DNA from: Pisaster brevispinus
Taxonomy: Eukaryota; Echinodermata; Asteroidea; Forcipulatida; Asteriidae
DNA: 64,000 nucleotides
Assembly (NCBI GenBank): GCA_023634235.1
Contig: JAMKCF010000001.1
Location: forward strand, 17,990,258 to 18,054,257
Direction of reading: 5' to 3'
Shown here: positions 12,352 through 22,874 of the stretch, one piece after another
How the letters are laid out: every line of letters starts with the position of its first letter
Position numbering within the stretch: the stretch's first letter is position 1
Program-made: the position numbers and the translations under genes
Notes under the pieces: generated by a model
The model's input: only the letters and a program-made list of their open reading frames with translations
The model's database searches: none
Told to the model about the DNA's origin: nothing

Positions 12352-13803
12352 TTCACAAGGACCTGAATATGTTTGCACTGTTTGTCTTAAACTTCTCTTT
12401 CGAAAACAGGTTCTGAAATGTAAACAAGATAAATACAGAGACTCTAGTTTTTTGTCCGCAAAATATGTCCATACTTGTAGTCGAAATTGTCCATCAAGTT
12501 GTCCTGTGTTAAAGTCCAGCAGATCATGCTCGTGGATATGCTACACATGTCATAGGAAACTACTCAATAATGACTTTCCAGCAGAGGCGTATGTCAATAA
12601 TTTAACTCTCACAGATATTCCACAGCAGTTAAATGGTTTAAATGGTTTAGAAAAACATTTGATTTCAATAAATATCCCATTCATTAAGATGATATCATTA
12701 CCTAAAGGAGGACAGCATGGTGTCAGAGGACCAGTGGTATGTGTGCCATCCAATGTAACAGAAACTGTAAAGTCATTAACAAGTAGAAATGATGCTCAGA
12801 TGATTAGAGTGAAATTAAAGAGAAAGCTGACTTACCGTGGACATTATCAGTATGAGTTTGTCAACAAGAAAAATGTAGAGAATGCATTGCACTATCTTAA
12901 ACATAATAATGTGTGGTATCAAGATATTGAAATTAACACTGATTGGGAAGATCCATTATTGGAGGATAATACAGTAAATGCAGAAAGTTATGAAGGAGTA
13001 GTTGATAAGAATGACAGTGATGAGGAAACTGATGAGGATCGCTTGCGTGGAATTCCACTTGATACATGTTTACAGCCAGCAGATATAGGTCAGGAAATTC
13101 TCGATCAATATTTTGATGATATACTTTGTGTTGCACCATGTGAAGGAAATAATCCAGTCAGAGTTTTAATGGAAAAAGGCAATGAAGCAAAATGCTTTCC
13201 AACATTATTTTCTAAAGGAACTCCCATTTTTAGTGATAAGCGTGATGTGAAGCTAACTCTGTGTAGATATCTGCATAACAGACTGATGCATGCTGATAAT
13301 AGGTTTGCAAAAACACGCAGTACATTTTGTATGCACAATATTTGTTGGAAATTCAAAAAGTAATGTCATGTGTTTCTATTGCATTGCGTAAAAACTCTGG
13401 CAGAATGTACAATGATGAGAAAGTAGAAGCAAGAATGATAAATGACAAGGAACATTTGAGGGATATTCTAAAGTCTGATAGGGGATACAAATTTCTGAAA
13501 CTAATCAGAGGAACACCTCCATATTGGCAAGCAACACTGAAAGATGTTTTAGCTATGAGAAGACAGTTAGGAATCCCAACTTTGTTTTGCTCATTCTCAG
13601 CAGCAGATATGAGATGGCCTGAAGTTATCAACACAATACTGCGACAGCAAGGTGATTCAAGAGATGTAAATGATTTAGACTGGAATGAGAAATGCAATGT
13701 ATTGAGAAGTAATCCTGTTACTGCAGCTATAATGTTTGACAAGCGATTTCATACTTTATTAAGATATGTCATTATGTCAAAGGCAAACCTATTGGAAAAG
13801 TGA
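12352..13803 (+). pseudogene. Helentron Cys-rich (DUF6570-like) and Helitron_like_N region
   Basis: Upstream of the first Met-like codon the frame already reads GPEYVCTVC, then CSRNCPSSC and [10 protein letters not shown], which together give likely zinc ligands. Then come [19 protein letters not shown], a long acidic stretch and DTCLQPAD. The second frame (13,327-13,803) holds [30 protein letters not shown] and [13 protein letters not shown], the signature of the Helitron-like N-terminal domain that precedes the HUH nuclease. A shift near 13,350 separates the two frames. Copy B shows the same order at 54.65-55.86 kb. Confidence 0.8.
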
Positions 13804-14077
13804 AGGATTATTTTTATAGAGTGGAATTTCAACAGAGAGGATCTCCTCATACACATTGTCTATTCTGGATTGAAAATGCACCAAGATTAGGACATGATCA
13901 GGACAAGGATGTTGTTACATTTATTTGATAGATATGTCAGTTGTGAGTTGCCATCTGAGGAAGAAGATAATGAACTTAATGAGATTATCAGTCGGGTACA
14001 ACTTCATAGCCGGAAGCATTCGAAGTTGTGTAAGAAAAATGGTACGGAGTGCAGGTTTAATTTTCCTAGACCACCAT
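13804..14077 (+). pseudogene. Helentron Rep: HUH nuclease segment, cut by the Polinton
   Basis: After a stop following LLEK the sequence continues (with a shift) as GKVKDYF, then [19 protein letters not shown] is the metal-binding HUH motif of rolling-circle initiators. The segment continues with DRYVSCELP and CKKNGTECRFNFPRPP, then stops at the Polinton's left boundary at 14,077. The second half of Rep, with the active-site tyrosines, is 15.9 kb away at 29,987. Confidence 0.8.
14072..14077 (+). repeat. Polinton target-site duplication, left copy (CACCAT)
   Basis: These six bases sit immediately before the left terminal inverted repeat, which starts AGTAGTATAG. The same six bases follow the right repeat at 29,981-29,986. 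Six-base duplications are the Polinton/Maverick standard, produced by the retroviral-type integrase. Confidence 0.95.
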
Positions 14078-14113
14078 AGTAGTATAGTTGGAGTCACACA
14101 CACCTAATTTTGG

Positions 14114-14173
14114 GTAGTGCAGGGTAGTTTGCACTACTCAAAAACGAACTTTGCACACCAAAAAAAAAAAAAA

Positions 14174-14204
<31 letters not shown>

Positions 14205-14682
14205 AAAAAAAAACCAAATGGCGTGCGGTATGGGGGTGTGTATTAAATAAATAAATAAATAAATAAAAAAAAAAAACCAAATGGCGTGCGGTATGGGGGT
14301 GTGTATTTACACACCAGGAAAAGTGGTGCAAAGGTGAACTAGTCGGCCCACAGTCGTTTTAGGGTTCAGGCCGGATGAAGGCGAGTCACGAAGTGGGGAG
14401 TCGTGCGGCCCACGGCAGTGTCTTGAGGCCCGAAGGGCCGAGACGCGGGGTTAACATGATGCATGGCATCATGTTGAGCGGTGTCTGAAAGACACCGCAA
14501 GAAGTCATGTCTCACGACAGTGTAACTGAGGGCAAACCGTTATTGTTTGCCCTCAGTTGGCGGTGCGGAAGTGATTTCTTGAAATCACGGAGCGCCGCGC
14601 ACAAAACCACGCAGCACAAACGAGTCGCGTACGGCTCATTTGTATTTTCACAAAGTGAAAACAAAGCGGTGTCTTCCAAGAC
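14114..14682 (+). other. Chain of perfect hairpins in the left TIR
   Basis: Successive inverted repeats, stem/loop: 14114-14137 (8 bp/8 nt), 14298-14315 (8/2), 14420-14444 (GTCT..AGAC enclosing GGCCC-GAA-GGGCC), 14453-14475 (10/3), 14478-14498 (9/3, loop GAA), 14524-14558 (14/7), 14571-14588 (8/2), 14645-14661 (7/3), 14671-14682 (5/2). Every stem is perfect in its paired arms. They are packed nearly end to end from 14,420 to 14,682. The mirrored set is in the right TIR. Possible roles are replication or packaging signals or a folded RNA; none is shown by sequence alone. Confidence 0.85.
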
Positions 14683-14916
14683 GTGTGATAAACCGTTGAG
14701 GAAGAAGAAAAGGTCCGAGTACTGTTATAGAGTTATTTGTAGTACTTAGTGTCATTTATTTACACCGTTATCACTATCTGGTGTGGTCAAGGTCCAAGAG
14801 ATCAACTGCGTTGGTGCGCGACTTGTTTTTGCCCCGGCCTTGTTTGTTGAATGGCCTATCTCTGATGGCTTATCTCTGATCGACCTCGTCTAGACAAGTT
14901 TATTCCTATAAGCCTG

Positions 14917-15010
14917 TGACGTCACGCCCCATTTCCGAACACGTCGGGACAAGTTTGTTTTCATATGACCCTGCACTCTATTCTGATTGGTCGATTAAGT
15001 TGTATAAAGG
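14917..15010 (+). promoter_or_regulatory. Pol II promoter in left TIR: CRE, CCAAT and TATA box
   Basis: Full palindromic CRE TGACGTCA at 14,917-14,924, an inverted CCAAT box (ATTGG) at 14,986-14,990 and TATAAAGG at 15,003-15,010. They are oriented into the element. A start near 15,035 is predicted. On this arm the transcript would run toward polB, which also has its own TATA box. Confidence 0.6.
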
Positions 15011-15460
15011 ATGGATTTCTGTATTCGGATTCATTACTTACGCTGAAAACCGAAGTTATTGAAGCCACGGTGTCTTCCAAGACGTGTGATAAATCGTTGA
15101 GGAAGAAGAAAAGGTCCGAGTACTGTTATAGAGTTATTTGTAATCTTAGAGACCACGGGTGTCATTGAACGTGCTTTAATACTTAGTGTCATTTATTTAC
15201 ACCGTTATCGCTATCTGGTGTGGTCAAGGACTTGTTTTTGCCCCGGCCTTGTTTGTTGAATGGGTTATCTCTGATCGACCTGTGTACCAATCGAGGCCCT
15301 TGAACTTGCAAGGGCCGATGTTAATCATGACCGAAGATTGCAGAGCTGGAACAATGTTATAACCACTCGAACAACTCATCACCCCCCCCCCCCCCTCTTG
15401 ACCGCGGTCCAACACGTATCGACTTGTTACAGAGGTCAGCAACTAATCACCATCAAGTTA

Positions 15461-15468
15461 TATAAAAG
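15461..15468 (+). promoter_or_regulatory. TATA box upstream of polB
   Basis: TATAAAAG preceded by GTTA, 84 bp before the polB ATG at 15,552. A run of C (about 15,381-15,397) lies farther upstream. Confidence 0.55.
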
Positions 15469-15551
15469 CGGTGTTGATCAGACGACCGCTCACACATCAT
15501 CAGCCCGGTCTACATTTGAAGCTCTCCGCATTGGCTTGGGAATCGCACATC

Positions 15552-18500
15552 ATGTCACAGAACAACTTTGAATGGGATCCTGAACCTACTCCCTCTCAAA
15601 TGGAGAGCATAAAACGAACGGAAATCGATGCGTCGCTACCAAATGTTAAATGGAGCCCTGCAGAGTATACGGCGAGTCAACTTCAGGCGCTAGCTGAAAC
15701 AGAAACAGCGGCGATCCAAGAGGTGAGTCAAAGAATTTAACAAATTAAATTAAACAAATAAGCCATGTGAAAACTCGTTCCCGTAGAATCATCTGTTATC
15801 ACATCCGTTATAGTTTAGAATCCTTGGTGGTATTATTATTTGTTTGTCACAGTGTCAACGGCAACAGGAGGCTCTCGCCGGACCCGACCGGTCGTCCTGG
15901 TCAGATAGTTCTTTGGATGCACTCGAACTATGCGAAATGGTTACGGCCCCACAACCCGGTTGTTCGCATTGGCCTGATAGCATCCAAGAAACCCCACCTC
16001 CAATGGCGAGTACATCGTCTGAAATTACCAGCGACAACGACTTCATCGCCGAGAGACCGTTTAACCGGGTAAGAACAACTTCTTTACCACTAACCCATTA
16101 CAGAACACAACATGTGTGAGTGTGTGTATCGAATGCGCTTTGTATAGATTGTTTTTGTTTGTTTTATTTATTTTACTTTCTTTATTTTCTTTTCAAATGT
16201 GTATTATTACAGCCCCAGAAAGGAAAGGGTGCGATTTCACTGGATCGGAAAAGACCAGCCTTTGTTCGACCCAAGAGAAAAAGAACACCGGATGAGGAAC
16301 CGCTGATCGTGGGTGAGAAGCCAAAGCCGGATAGTACTAGGTCGTATTATGGTAAAACTAAAAATTCAAACAGCCTTAAGAATACTAGATTTACTTGTGA
16401 TACCTGTGGAAAATCCTATGCCCGAAAGTATACTCTTAAACGTCACAAAGAAGTTCATTCGGGGTTTAAGGGAGAGTGTCCCACATGTGGAAAATCCTTT
16501 ATTAATTCAGTCGGTTTAAAACGACATATTAAGAGACATGACCCTCCCCCACCTAAGAAAAAACCACAACCAGCGCCGCCTAAAAGCGCCAGTCTATCCC
16601 CCGAAGATTCAATCGTGTTTCCGATTCCCCCAAATGATGCTAATAGGGATAATGAGATATTATCTCTTTATCGTTTAAACTGGGGCAGTATTAGGACTCA
16701 TTACCTGCAAGGCCGACAGACCCAAGATGTTTACAATTTGCGATTGGGACCTTCTTCTCTGCCGGTAGGGTCTATCGGCAGCGATGCCGGAGTAGACTTA
16801 ACTAATGGCGTGTCACTGGAAGAGGGGTTAAGGGGTATTTTTCCTACTTTTTCGTGTAGAGTAAAACTTAACTTGTCTTTTGGGTTTGTTTTACGCAACA
16901 TCGAGACGGGCGGATTGCGTTATTACCACTCTAGCTTTAACAATGCGCTTTTTTTAACCCACCCGGTCACTATAGCTTCAGAAGATGATTTTGAAAAATT
17001 TCTCCAAAAGATACACGATATGGACGTACTACAACTCGCACTGCATTCACGCCCAGACACAAAGTGGGTCGTTGCTGATATCAGTAATGTCACCATTTAT
17101 GCAAACAAAATGCCACCGTTTTACATCGGTGCAGCACCGCACCAATTACCCGATTACATTGCAAACAATGTGGGTTTAAACAATCTAATCAGAAGTCGCA
17201 ATTCCGGGGCCAGATACAAGGACAATTTTTGTTTATTTAGATGTCTTGCACTAAAACAAGGGAACTCTGCACTCGCCCTAGAAACGCGCACCAAATACCT
17301 CGTCGATAGATACGCCGAAGTAATGGAAAAGCGTCCAACTGAAGGTGTCTGTTTGGAAGACCTGCATCACTTTGAACGCATATTCAAAGTGAGTGTCAGG
17401 GTGTTCAGTCTCGTTCGTGAAGAATCTCTGGCGAACGAGGCCGGAGAAGGGGAGTACAGAGCAGTAGCCCGTCTGGTGAGAAGATCCCTGAGTAAACACA
17501 ACCAAACAATGGACGTTAACCTGTACGACTCGCACTTTTCGTACATAAAAGATATGAATAATTACAGTCAGGTTTTCCCCTGCCCTAAATGTAAACAAGT
17601 GTGCAACAGAGCAGCCAACTTAAAAAAGCACGTAGCGCGATGCGACAAGGGGGTCAAACATAATTTTCCGGGTGGGTGCTATCGCCTCCCAGAATCTGTA
17701 TTCGATGAGTTGGTAGAAGCGGGTATAGAGATAGACGAAGAACTGAAGTACTACCCTTATCGCGCCACTTACGATTTTGAGGTGTATTTCAAACCGATAG
17801 AGCAGGCTTATGAGGGTATAAAGGGTCTCCAGGCGCAACATGAGTTACTCAGCGTCAGTTTTACTAGTAACGTTCCCGGTTACGAAACACCCATCTGTTC
17901 TGTAACAGACGGCGATTCAGCCAAACTAGTGTCTGACATGTTAGCCTGGTTACACGGGGTGGGCGATAAAGCGTACTCTATTTTGAAAAAGAAGTTTAAA
18001 TATGTTTTTGATGAACTGACCATACAAATACAGGAACAAGAAGCCGCACTTGAGCGTGATCGGTCTGATCCTTCGACTCAGAAGTCTAAGTCGGAGGACC
18101 AGACAACAACCACAACCAGAGCCGAAAAACTCAAAATCAAATTTGACGACTATATCCACGAGCTTCCCGTTCTGGGGTTCAATTCTGGGAAGTATGACGT
18201 CAACGTCATCAAACGATATCTATATCAACAATTACACGGGAACGATAAGCTATACATCATTCGAAAATCGAATGCGTATATGTCGATTCGAACAGGTAGA
18301 TTATTATTTCTCGACATTTCAAATTATTTGGCCCCCGGATGTTCGTACGCCAAGTTTTTGAAGGCGTACGAATGCTCTCAGACGAAGGGTTTTTTTCCGT
18401 ACGAGTGGGTTGACGACCTGAACAAGTTAGACCACCCTAAATTGCCCCCTCATGATGCATTTTACAGCAACCTCAAGGGTGAAAATATTTCCGAAGCCGA

Positions 18501-20541
18501 GTACGCGTATTGTCAAAGGGTATGGCGCGAGGAGGGTCACAAGACTTTTAGAGATTTTTTGATATGGTATAATAATCTGGACGTGGCACCCTTTCTCGAA
18601 GCTGTCGAGAAAATGTTTGTGTTTTACAAACAGAAACGCATAGACATGTTTAAGTCGGCAATCTCTGTACCCGGGCTGTCTCTGCAGCATCTTTTTCTAA
18701 CAAAACCGCGCGATGTATATTTCTCTCTGATAGACTCTCCAAATAAAGACCTGTATTATAAAATAAGGGATAACATTGTGGGCGGTCCCTCTATTATTTT
18801 CCACAGGTATCACGAGACTGGTATAACCCGTATTAGGGGTGGAAAAGTATGTAGGAAGGTGGTCGGGTTTGATGCCAACGCCTTGTATCTATGGTCCCTC
18901 ATGCAGAACATGCCGGTGGGGACCTTCGTAAGGCGAAAGGAAAATGATCAGTTCAAACCCTTACGAAGTCATAAATATGGGGTTATGGCAACCGAGTGGT
19001 TGGATTGGGAAGCCAAAACAAATGGTTTCTATATTCAACACCAATTCAACCATAGAGAAAAAACTGTGGGTAGTAGAAACGTGAGAGTGGACGGATACTG
19101 TCAGGAGACCCATACGGTCTATCAGTTCCAGGGGTGTTATTGGCACGGGCACAAGTGTCGGATCAATAAAAAGGAGATCAACTCTTCCAATAACAAAACC
19201 AGAGAGGAATTGATGGCGGAGACCCAAAAGACTTCTTCCTACATACGGGAACTCGGGTATAATTTAGTCGAAATTAGGGAATGCGAGTGGCAAGACGTTC
19301 AGACAAGCGACCCAGACTTGAGACACTTTTTGAAATCCGTAAGACTACCACATAGTAAGGTGTGGACAATGACCACGAAACAGATTTTAAAGGGAGTATT
19401 GGACGGGTCCATATTTGGTTTGGTTGAATGCGACCTTCGGGTACCACAAGAAAAGAAAGAGTATTTTGCCGAGATGCCACCCGTATTTAAAAATGTGAAC
19501 ATCTCCATGGCTGATATCGGAAACCATATGCGGCAGTACGCCGAAGAGATGAACATTATGAACAAACCAAGAAGAAGTCTGATCGGTAGTATGTTCGGGA
19601 CAAAATTGCTACTCGCAACCCCACTATTGTCTTGGTATTTAAAGCATGGTTTAGAGGTCACAAGGGTGTATGAAGTAATTCAATACAAAGCCAATCCGTG
19701 TTTTGCAGAGTTTGGTGACCGGGTCAGTCAAGCTAGGAGGGCTGGGGACAGTGACCCCAATAAATCTATCATAGCAGACACTATGAAATTACTTGGTAAC
19801 TCGGCCTATGGGAAAACGGTGACTGATCAGTTAAAACATGTAAATGTTCAAGTGTGTTCTGATGCAGATACCCTTGCCAAGATCAATGACAAAAACTTTA
19901 AGGCACTCCATTCAATAGGTGGAGGGATGTACGAGGCCGACATGTTCAAAAATGTGATCAATTTAAACCTCCCCATTCAGATTGGTTTCTTCGTCTATCA
20001 ATACGCTAAATTACGCATGCTCGAGTTTTACTTTGACTTCCTTATGCAGTATGTCGATCCACTCGATTTTCAGATGTGCGAGATGGACACGGATTCGGCC
20101 TACATGGCCATATCGGGCGACAGTCTTGATGATGTAATCAAACCCGGTATGAAAGACCAATACCACCGGGAAAAGCATATGTGGTTTCCGCGTCAGAACA
20201 CACCCGAGCAATACAGTTATGATAAGAGGACTCCGGGGTTGTTTAAAGTAGAGTGGGAGGGGGAGGGTATTATTGCACTATGTAGTAAGACATACTTTTG
20301 TTTCGGGCCCACTGAAAAGTTCAGTTGTAAGGGTCTAAACAGAAGAAACAATGAACTCACCAAAGAAAAGTACATGACCGTGTTAAATACCAGATCTTCG
20401 GGTGGGGGAGTTAACAAAGGTTTTATCATGAAACGTGGTGTAATGTTTACCTACGAACAGAGAAGGACAGCCCTGACTTATTTCTACCCCAAGCGAAAGG
20501 TTGGAGACGATGGGGTTTCTACTACCTATTTAGAAATATGA
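15552..20541 (+). CDS. polB: Protein-primed family B DNA polymerase, three exons
   Basis: Three exons: 15552-15722, 15853-16068 and 16213-20541, with donors GTGAGT and GTAAGA and CAG acceptors. All junctions are phase 0, giving about 1,571 residues. Two C2H2 zinc fingers (residues ~190-240) and a third (~586-610) precede the enzyme core. Exonuclease motifs: DFE (~650), FNSGKYD (~785) and YNNLD (~915). A YWHGH element near 1105 is typical of Polinton polymerases. Polymerase motifs: DANALYLWSL (~1016), KLLGNSAYGK (~1321) and MDTDS (~1421). It copies the element from a protein primer. A DNFCLFRC stretch (~466) recalls an OTU active-site loop. No break is seen. An AATAAA-like signal lies near 20,740. 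Confidence 0.93.
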
Positions 20542-20569
20542 GGAGGTAAACCTTACTCCACGTTTGGCC

Positions 20570-20616
<47 letters not shown>

Positions 20617-21188
20617 TACCCCTTAAGTTTTTAAGTCTTGAAAATGTTGTATATTTTAACTCGTACTGCCATTGTCAAACCTAAGAATCGTTGTGTTTTC
20701 TATTCTTTGTGTTGTTTTTTTTTTGTTGTTGATACCAAACAAATAAATGAATAAAGAGAGTATAAAAAAAATATATATATATATATATATATTGAACAAA
20801 CTCAGAGTATTGTATCCATCCTTTAAAAGAAATTTCTTTAACGCCTGGTTTATTGTAATTAGTAAATAGCATACCCGAAAGTCGTTGAATATAATAGATA
20901 AGTACCATATAATAAGTAGGTTCAATGGGGGAGGGGGGGGGGAGTGGGATATTCTTTAGTGGTGGGGTTATCATGAGGGTTGGTCATTGACCATAATACG
21001 GTGGGTTAAAAACGCGGTGGGGGCGCTCTTTATTCCATTTGAGACTGAGCAAAACGAGGTGGGGGTGGGGGTGCTGATTATTCAATTCGGGCCGGGACTG
21101 ACCAAAATTAAGGTGGGGGCGCTCTTTATTCAGAACGATGTCGGTTATAAAAGAGGGTTGTGCCGACTATGGTTGTTCATTGTATGAG
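20542..21188 (+). promoter_or_regulatory. polB-ATPase intergenic region: poly(A), (AT)n, G-rich repeats and TATA box
   Basis: A run of 43 A at 20,572-20,614, AATAAA-like signals near 20,740-20,755 and (AT)n at about 20,769-20,791. Then three imperfect direct repeats around GGTGGGGGCGCTCTTTATTC lie between about 20,995 and 21,132. The last repeat is followed by TATAAAAGAGG at 21,146, about 43 bp before the second in-frame ATG of the ATPase. This looks like the 3' end of polB followed by a promoter for the virion gene block. Confidence 0.55.
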
Positions 21189-21833
21189 ATGAGTTCGATA
21201 CTTAAACACCCATTTACCTGCGTCATTGCGGGGCCCACCGGATCAGGAAAAACACAGTTTGTGTCTCAGTTGTTGAACCCATCCGGTGGTGATGTTATTC
21301 AACCGTCTCCGCAAAATATTGTGTGGTGTTTTGGGGCTTATCAGGATGCTTATGACAGGTTATCCAACACCGTCCCCGACATTCGTTTCGTGGAGGGATT
21401 TCCCGACGACCTTCTCTCCTCTTTGGATCGAACGAAGAGAAACTTGGTTGTGATCGACGACCTCATGTCGGAATCGGGTAATAACAAAAAGCTTACCGAA
21501 CTTTTCACCAAGGGCAGTCATCACCACAATCTGTCGGTTATACTGATACTGCAGAATATGTTTTATCGGGGTAAAGAAATGCGCACAATCAGTCTGAACG
21601 CCCATTATATGGTGCTCTTTAAAAACCCCAGAGATGCTTCACAGATCACGCACCTGGCTCGCCAGATGTATCCGAATAAACCTAAATTTATGGTCGAGGC
21701 CTATCGCGACGCGACGAGTTCTCCCTACTCCCATCTCTTCGTGGATTTGAAACCAGACACAGAAGAGCACATGCGTCTCAGATCTAACATCTTCCAGGGT
21801 GAATATCCCACTGTTTACGTTCCGAAGGTATAA
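21189..21833 (+). CDS. FtsK/HerA-type packaging ATPase (A32-like)
   Basis: P-loop ATPase expected to drive the element's DNA into capsids. Walker A GPTGSGKT is at residues ~15-22, Walker B NLVVIDDL at ~85-92. The TKGSHHHNLSVILILQN stretch is conserved in Polinton and poxvirus A32-type ATPases. The frame is open from ATG 21,138, but that ATG sits on a TATA box (21,146). I prefer the ATG at 21,189, which begins MSSILKHPF and gives 214 residues. The stop codon overlaps a TATAAAAT that may serve the next gene. Confidence 0.9.
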   Translation: MSSILKHPFTCVIAGPTGSGKTQFVSQLLNPSGGDVIQPSPQNIVWCFGAYQDAYDRLSNTVPDIRFVEGFPDDLLSSLDRTKRNLVVIDDLMSESGNNKKLTELFTKGSHHHNLSVILILQNMFYRGKEMRTISLNAHYMVLFKNPRDASQITHLARQMYPNKPKFMVEAYRDATSSPYSHLFVDLKPDTEEHMRLRSNIFQGEYPTVYVPKV

Positions 21834-21870
21834 AATAAAGCCACTCTCGCGTTGGGTTTCATTTGTAAAG

Positions 21871-22197
21871 ATGTCTCGACGCGTGCACAAGCACGCTCCC
21901 TACTTACACGTATTAGCAAAGGGTTCGAAGAAACAGCGCCAGGGAGTGATTGACGGAGCCGGCAAAGACCTCATTACCTGTCTCTGTGAGTGCGCCCTCA
22001 ACGTTTTAAACGGTAACGTTTCCCTGACACCAGCCGAGAGAACCAAACTGAGAAGACACAAGGGAGAACTGAGAGCGCTGACCAACGGGAGGACGAGCCT
22101 GCAGAAGAAAAAGGTTGCTTTGAAACAGAAGGGTGGTTTTCTGGGTGCGTTGCTGACACCGGTGCTGAGTGCTCTGGCAGGACTGCTATTAAAGTAA
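21871..22197 (+). CDS. Small basic protein with hydrophobic C-terminus (virion-type)
   Basis: About 108 residues from ATG 21,871, the first Met after the TATA box at 21,829. The N-terminus is Arg/His/Lys-rich, the centre helical and charged (AERTKLRRHKGELRALTNGR), and the end is a Gly/Leu-rich membrane-like tail (KGGFLGALLTPVLSALAGLLL). A short basic protein with this kind of tail is usual in Polintons next to the ATPase. Similarity to adenovirus core protein X/mu is a suggestion only. The frame extends 24 codons upstream inside the ATPase gene; I reject that start. Confidence 0.65.
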   Translation: MSRRVHKHAPYLHVLAKGSKKQRQGVIDGAGKDLITCLCECALNVLNGNVSLTPAERTKLRRHKGELRALTNGRTSLQKKKVALKQKGGFLGALLTPVLSALAGLLLK

Positions 22198-22202
22198 ACG
22201 TC

Positions 22203-22733
22203 ATGGAGCACGCAAAGAAAATGGTGCTCGTACCGCAAGACACGCTCGCCAGAATGCAGGCGTCTAGACGCTTGGAGCAAACACCGATCACCCGCGTCGT
22301 CCACGGTTTGGACACCGATCTGAGAAAGTTGCTCGAAAGACAAGATCTGTCAGAGGGAGATAAAATCAAGCTGTACCAACAGACCCTACACAGGTATATC
22401 GCGCTGAACAAACAGAGGTCGGCTCCCCTGTCTATGACCCTCAAGAACGAACAGACCACTAAATTGGATGGACCTCCCACGTTGACGAAGGAGCAACCGA
22501 TTGATGCAATCGAAACAGAACCGACCGTGACAAACCCCTCACTCAAAGTGGACTTGAACGAAGCGATAAGCGACGACGACGATGTAAACTACGAAGGATT
22601 AAACAAGTTGTTTGCGACCGCATCCCATCTACCCACAAAAAAGCGAAAAGCCCCCTTGTTTGCAACGGAACCCAAAAAGAGGAAAAGTAAACGAGGTCAT
22701 TCGACCGGAAAACAAAAGTGGACGGCGTTATAA
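22203..22733 (+). CDS. Conserved Polinton protein of unknown function, 176 aa
   Basis: The N-terminal half is helical (MVLVPQDTLARMQ, LDTDLRKLLERQDLS, KIKLYQQTLHRYIAL), followed by an acidic stretch (SDDDD) and a Lys/Arg-rich tail with nuclear-signal-like KKRK and KKRKSKRG. I recognise the N-terminal pattern from other Polintons, where it precedes the integrase, but know no function. Two starts are possible, 22,203 and 22,221; TATTAAAG at about 22,187 favours the second. It is probably a virion or capsid-associated protein. Confidence 0.6.
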   Translation: MEHAKKMVLVPQDTLARMQASRRLEQTPITRVVHGLDTDLRKLLERQDLSEGDKIKLYQQTLHRYIALNKQRSAPLSMTLKNEQTTKLDGPPTLTKEQPIDAIETEPTVTNPSLKVDLNEAISDDDDVNYEGLNKLFATASHLPTKKRKAPLFATEPKKRKSKRGHSTGKQKWTAL

Positions 22734-22736
22734 ACC
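22727..22736 (+). promoter_or_regulatory. TATA box overlapping the upstream stop codon (integrase promoter)
   Basis: GTTATAAACC contains the TAA stop of the 176-aa gene and could place a start near 22,760, about 115 bp before the integrase ATG. The same overlap of stop and TATA is seen at 21,829 and 23,960. Confidence 0.4.
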
Positions 22737-22874
22737 AAGCACCATCCCACCAATCCTTCATTAGAAGCCCGACTTTCGCCATGGAGTGTTGCCTTCCCAA
22801 ACCTGAGTGCACGTCGCCAAATGTACTGAAAAAACTCCGCTGCCTGTGGGTGTGTTGCAACAGCACGCTCGTCA

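Larger units (their letters stand above)
14078..15067 (+). repeat. Polinton left terminal inverted repeat
   Basis: It matches the reverse complement of 29,053-29,980 from the tip (AGTAGTATAGTTGGAG) to ...GAAGTTATTGAAGCCA. It is about 60 bp longer than the right copy because an A-rich/(AAAT)n tract plus a 31-bp motif (14,214-14,244) is repeated at 14,277-14,307. Elsewhere the stretches I compared agree base for base. It contains the hairpin chain and an inward promoter. After 15,067 the left arm continues with a second copy of an internal stretch (14,668-14,800 resembles 15,068-15,240). Confidence 0.95.

Noticed and set aside
14158..14275. AAAT-rich tract as the true Polinton end
   Set aside because: The inverted repeat and the CACCAT duplication place the end at 14,078, outside this tract.
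14507..14749. 80-residue open frame present in both Polinton TIRs
   Set aside because: It lies across the hairpin chain, has no recognisable domain, and is duplicated only because the TIR is duplicated. The palindromic DNA explains the sequence better than coding does.
20572..20614. 43-bp poly(A) as a retroposon tail inside the Polinton
   Set aside because: No target duplication or retroposon body is beside it. It follows the polB 3' end and is read as simple-sequence expansion.
21138..21188. First ATG of the packaging ATPase
   Set aside because: It precedes and overlaps a TATA box; the ATG at 21,189 fits the expected transcript start.
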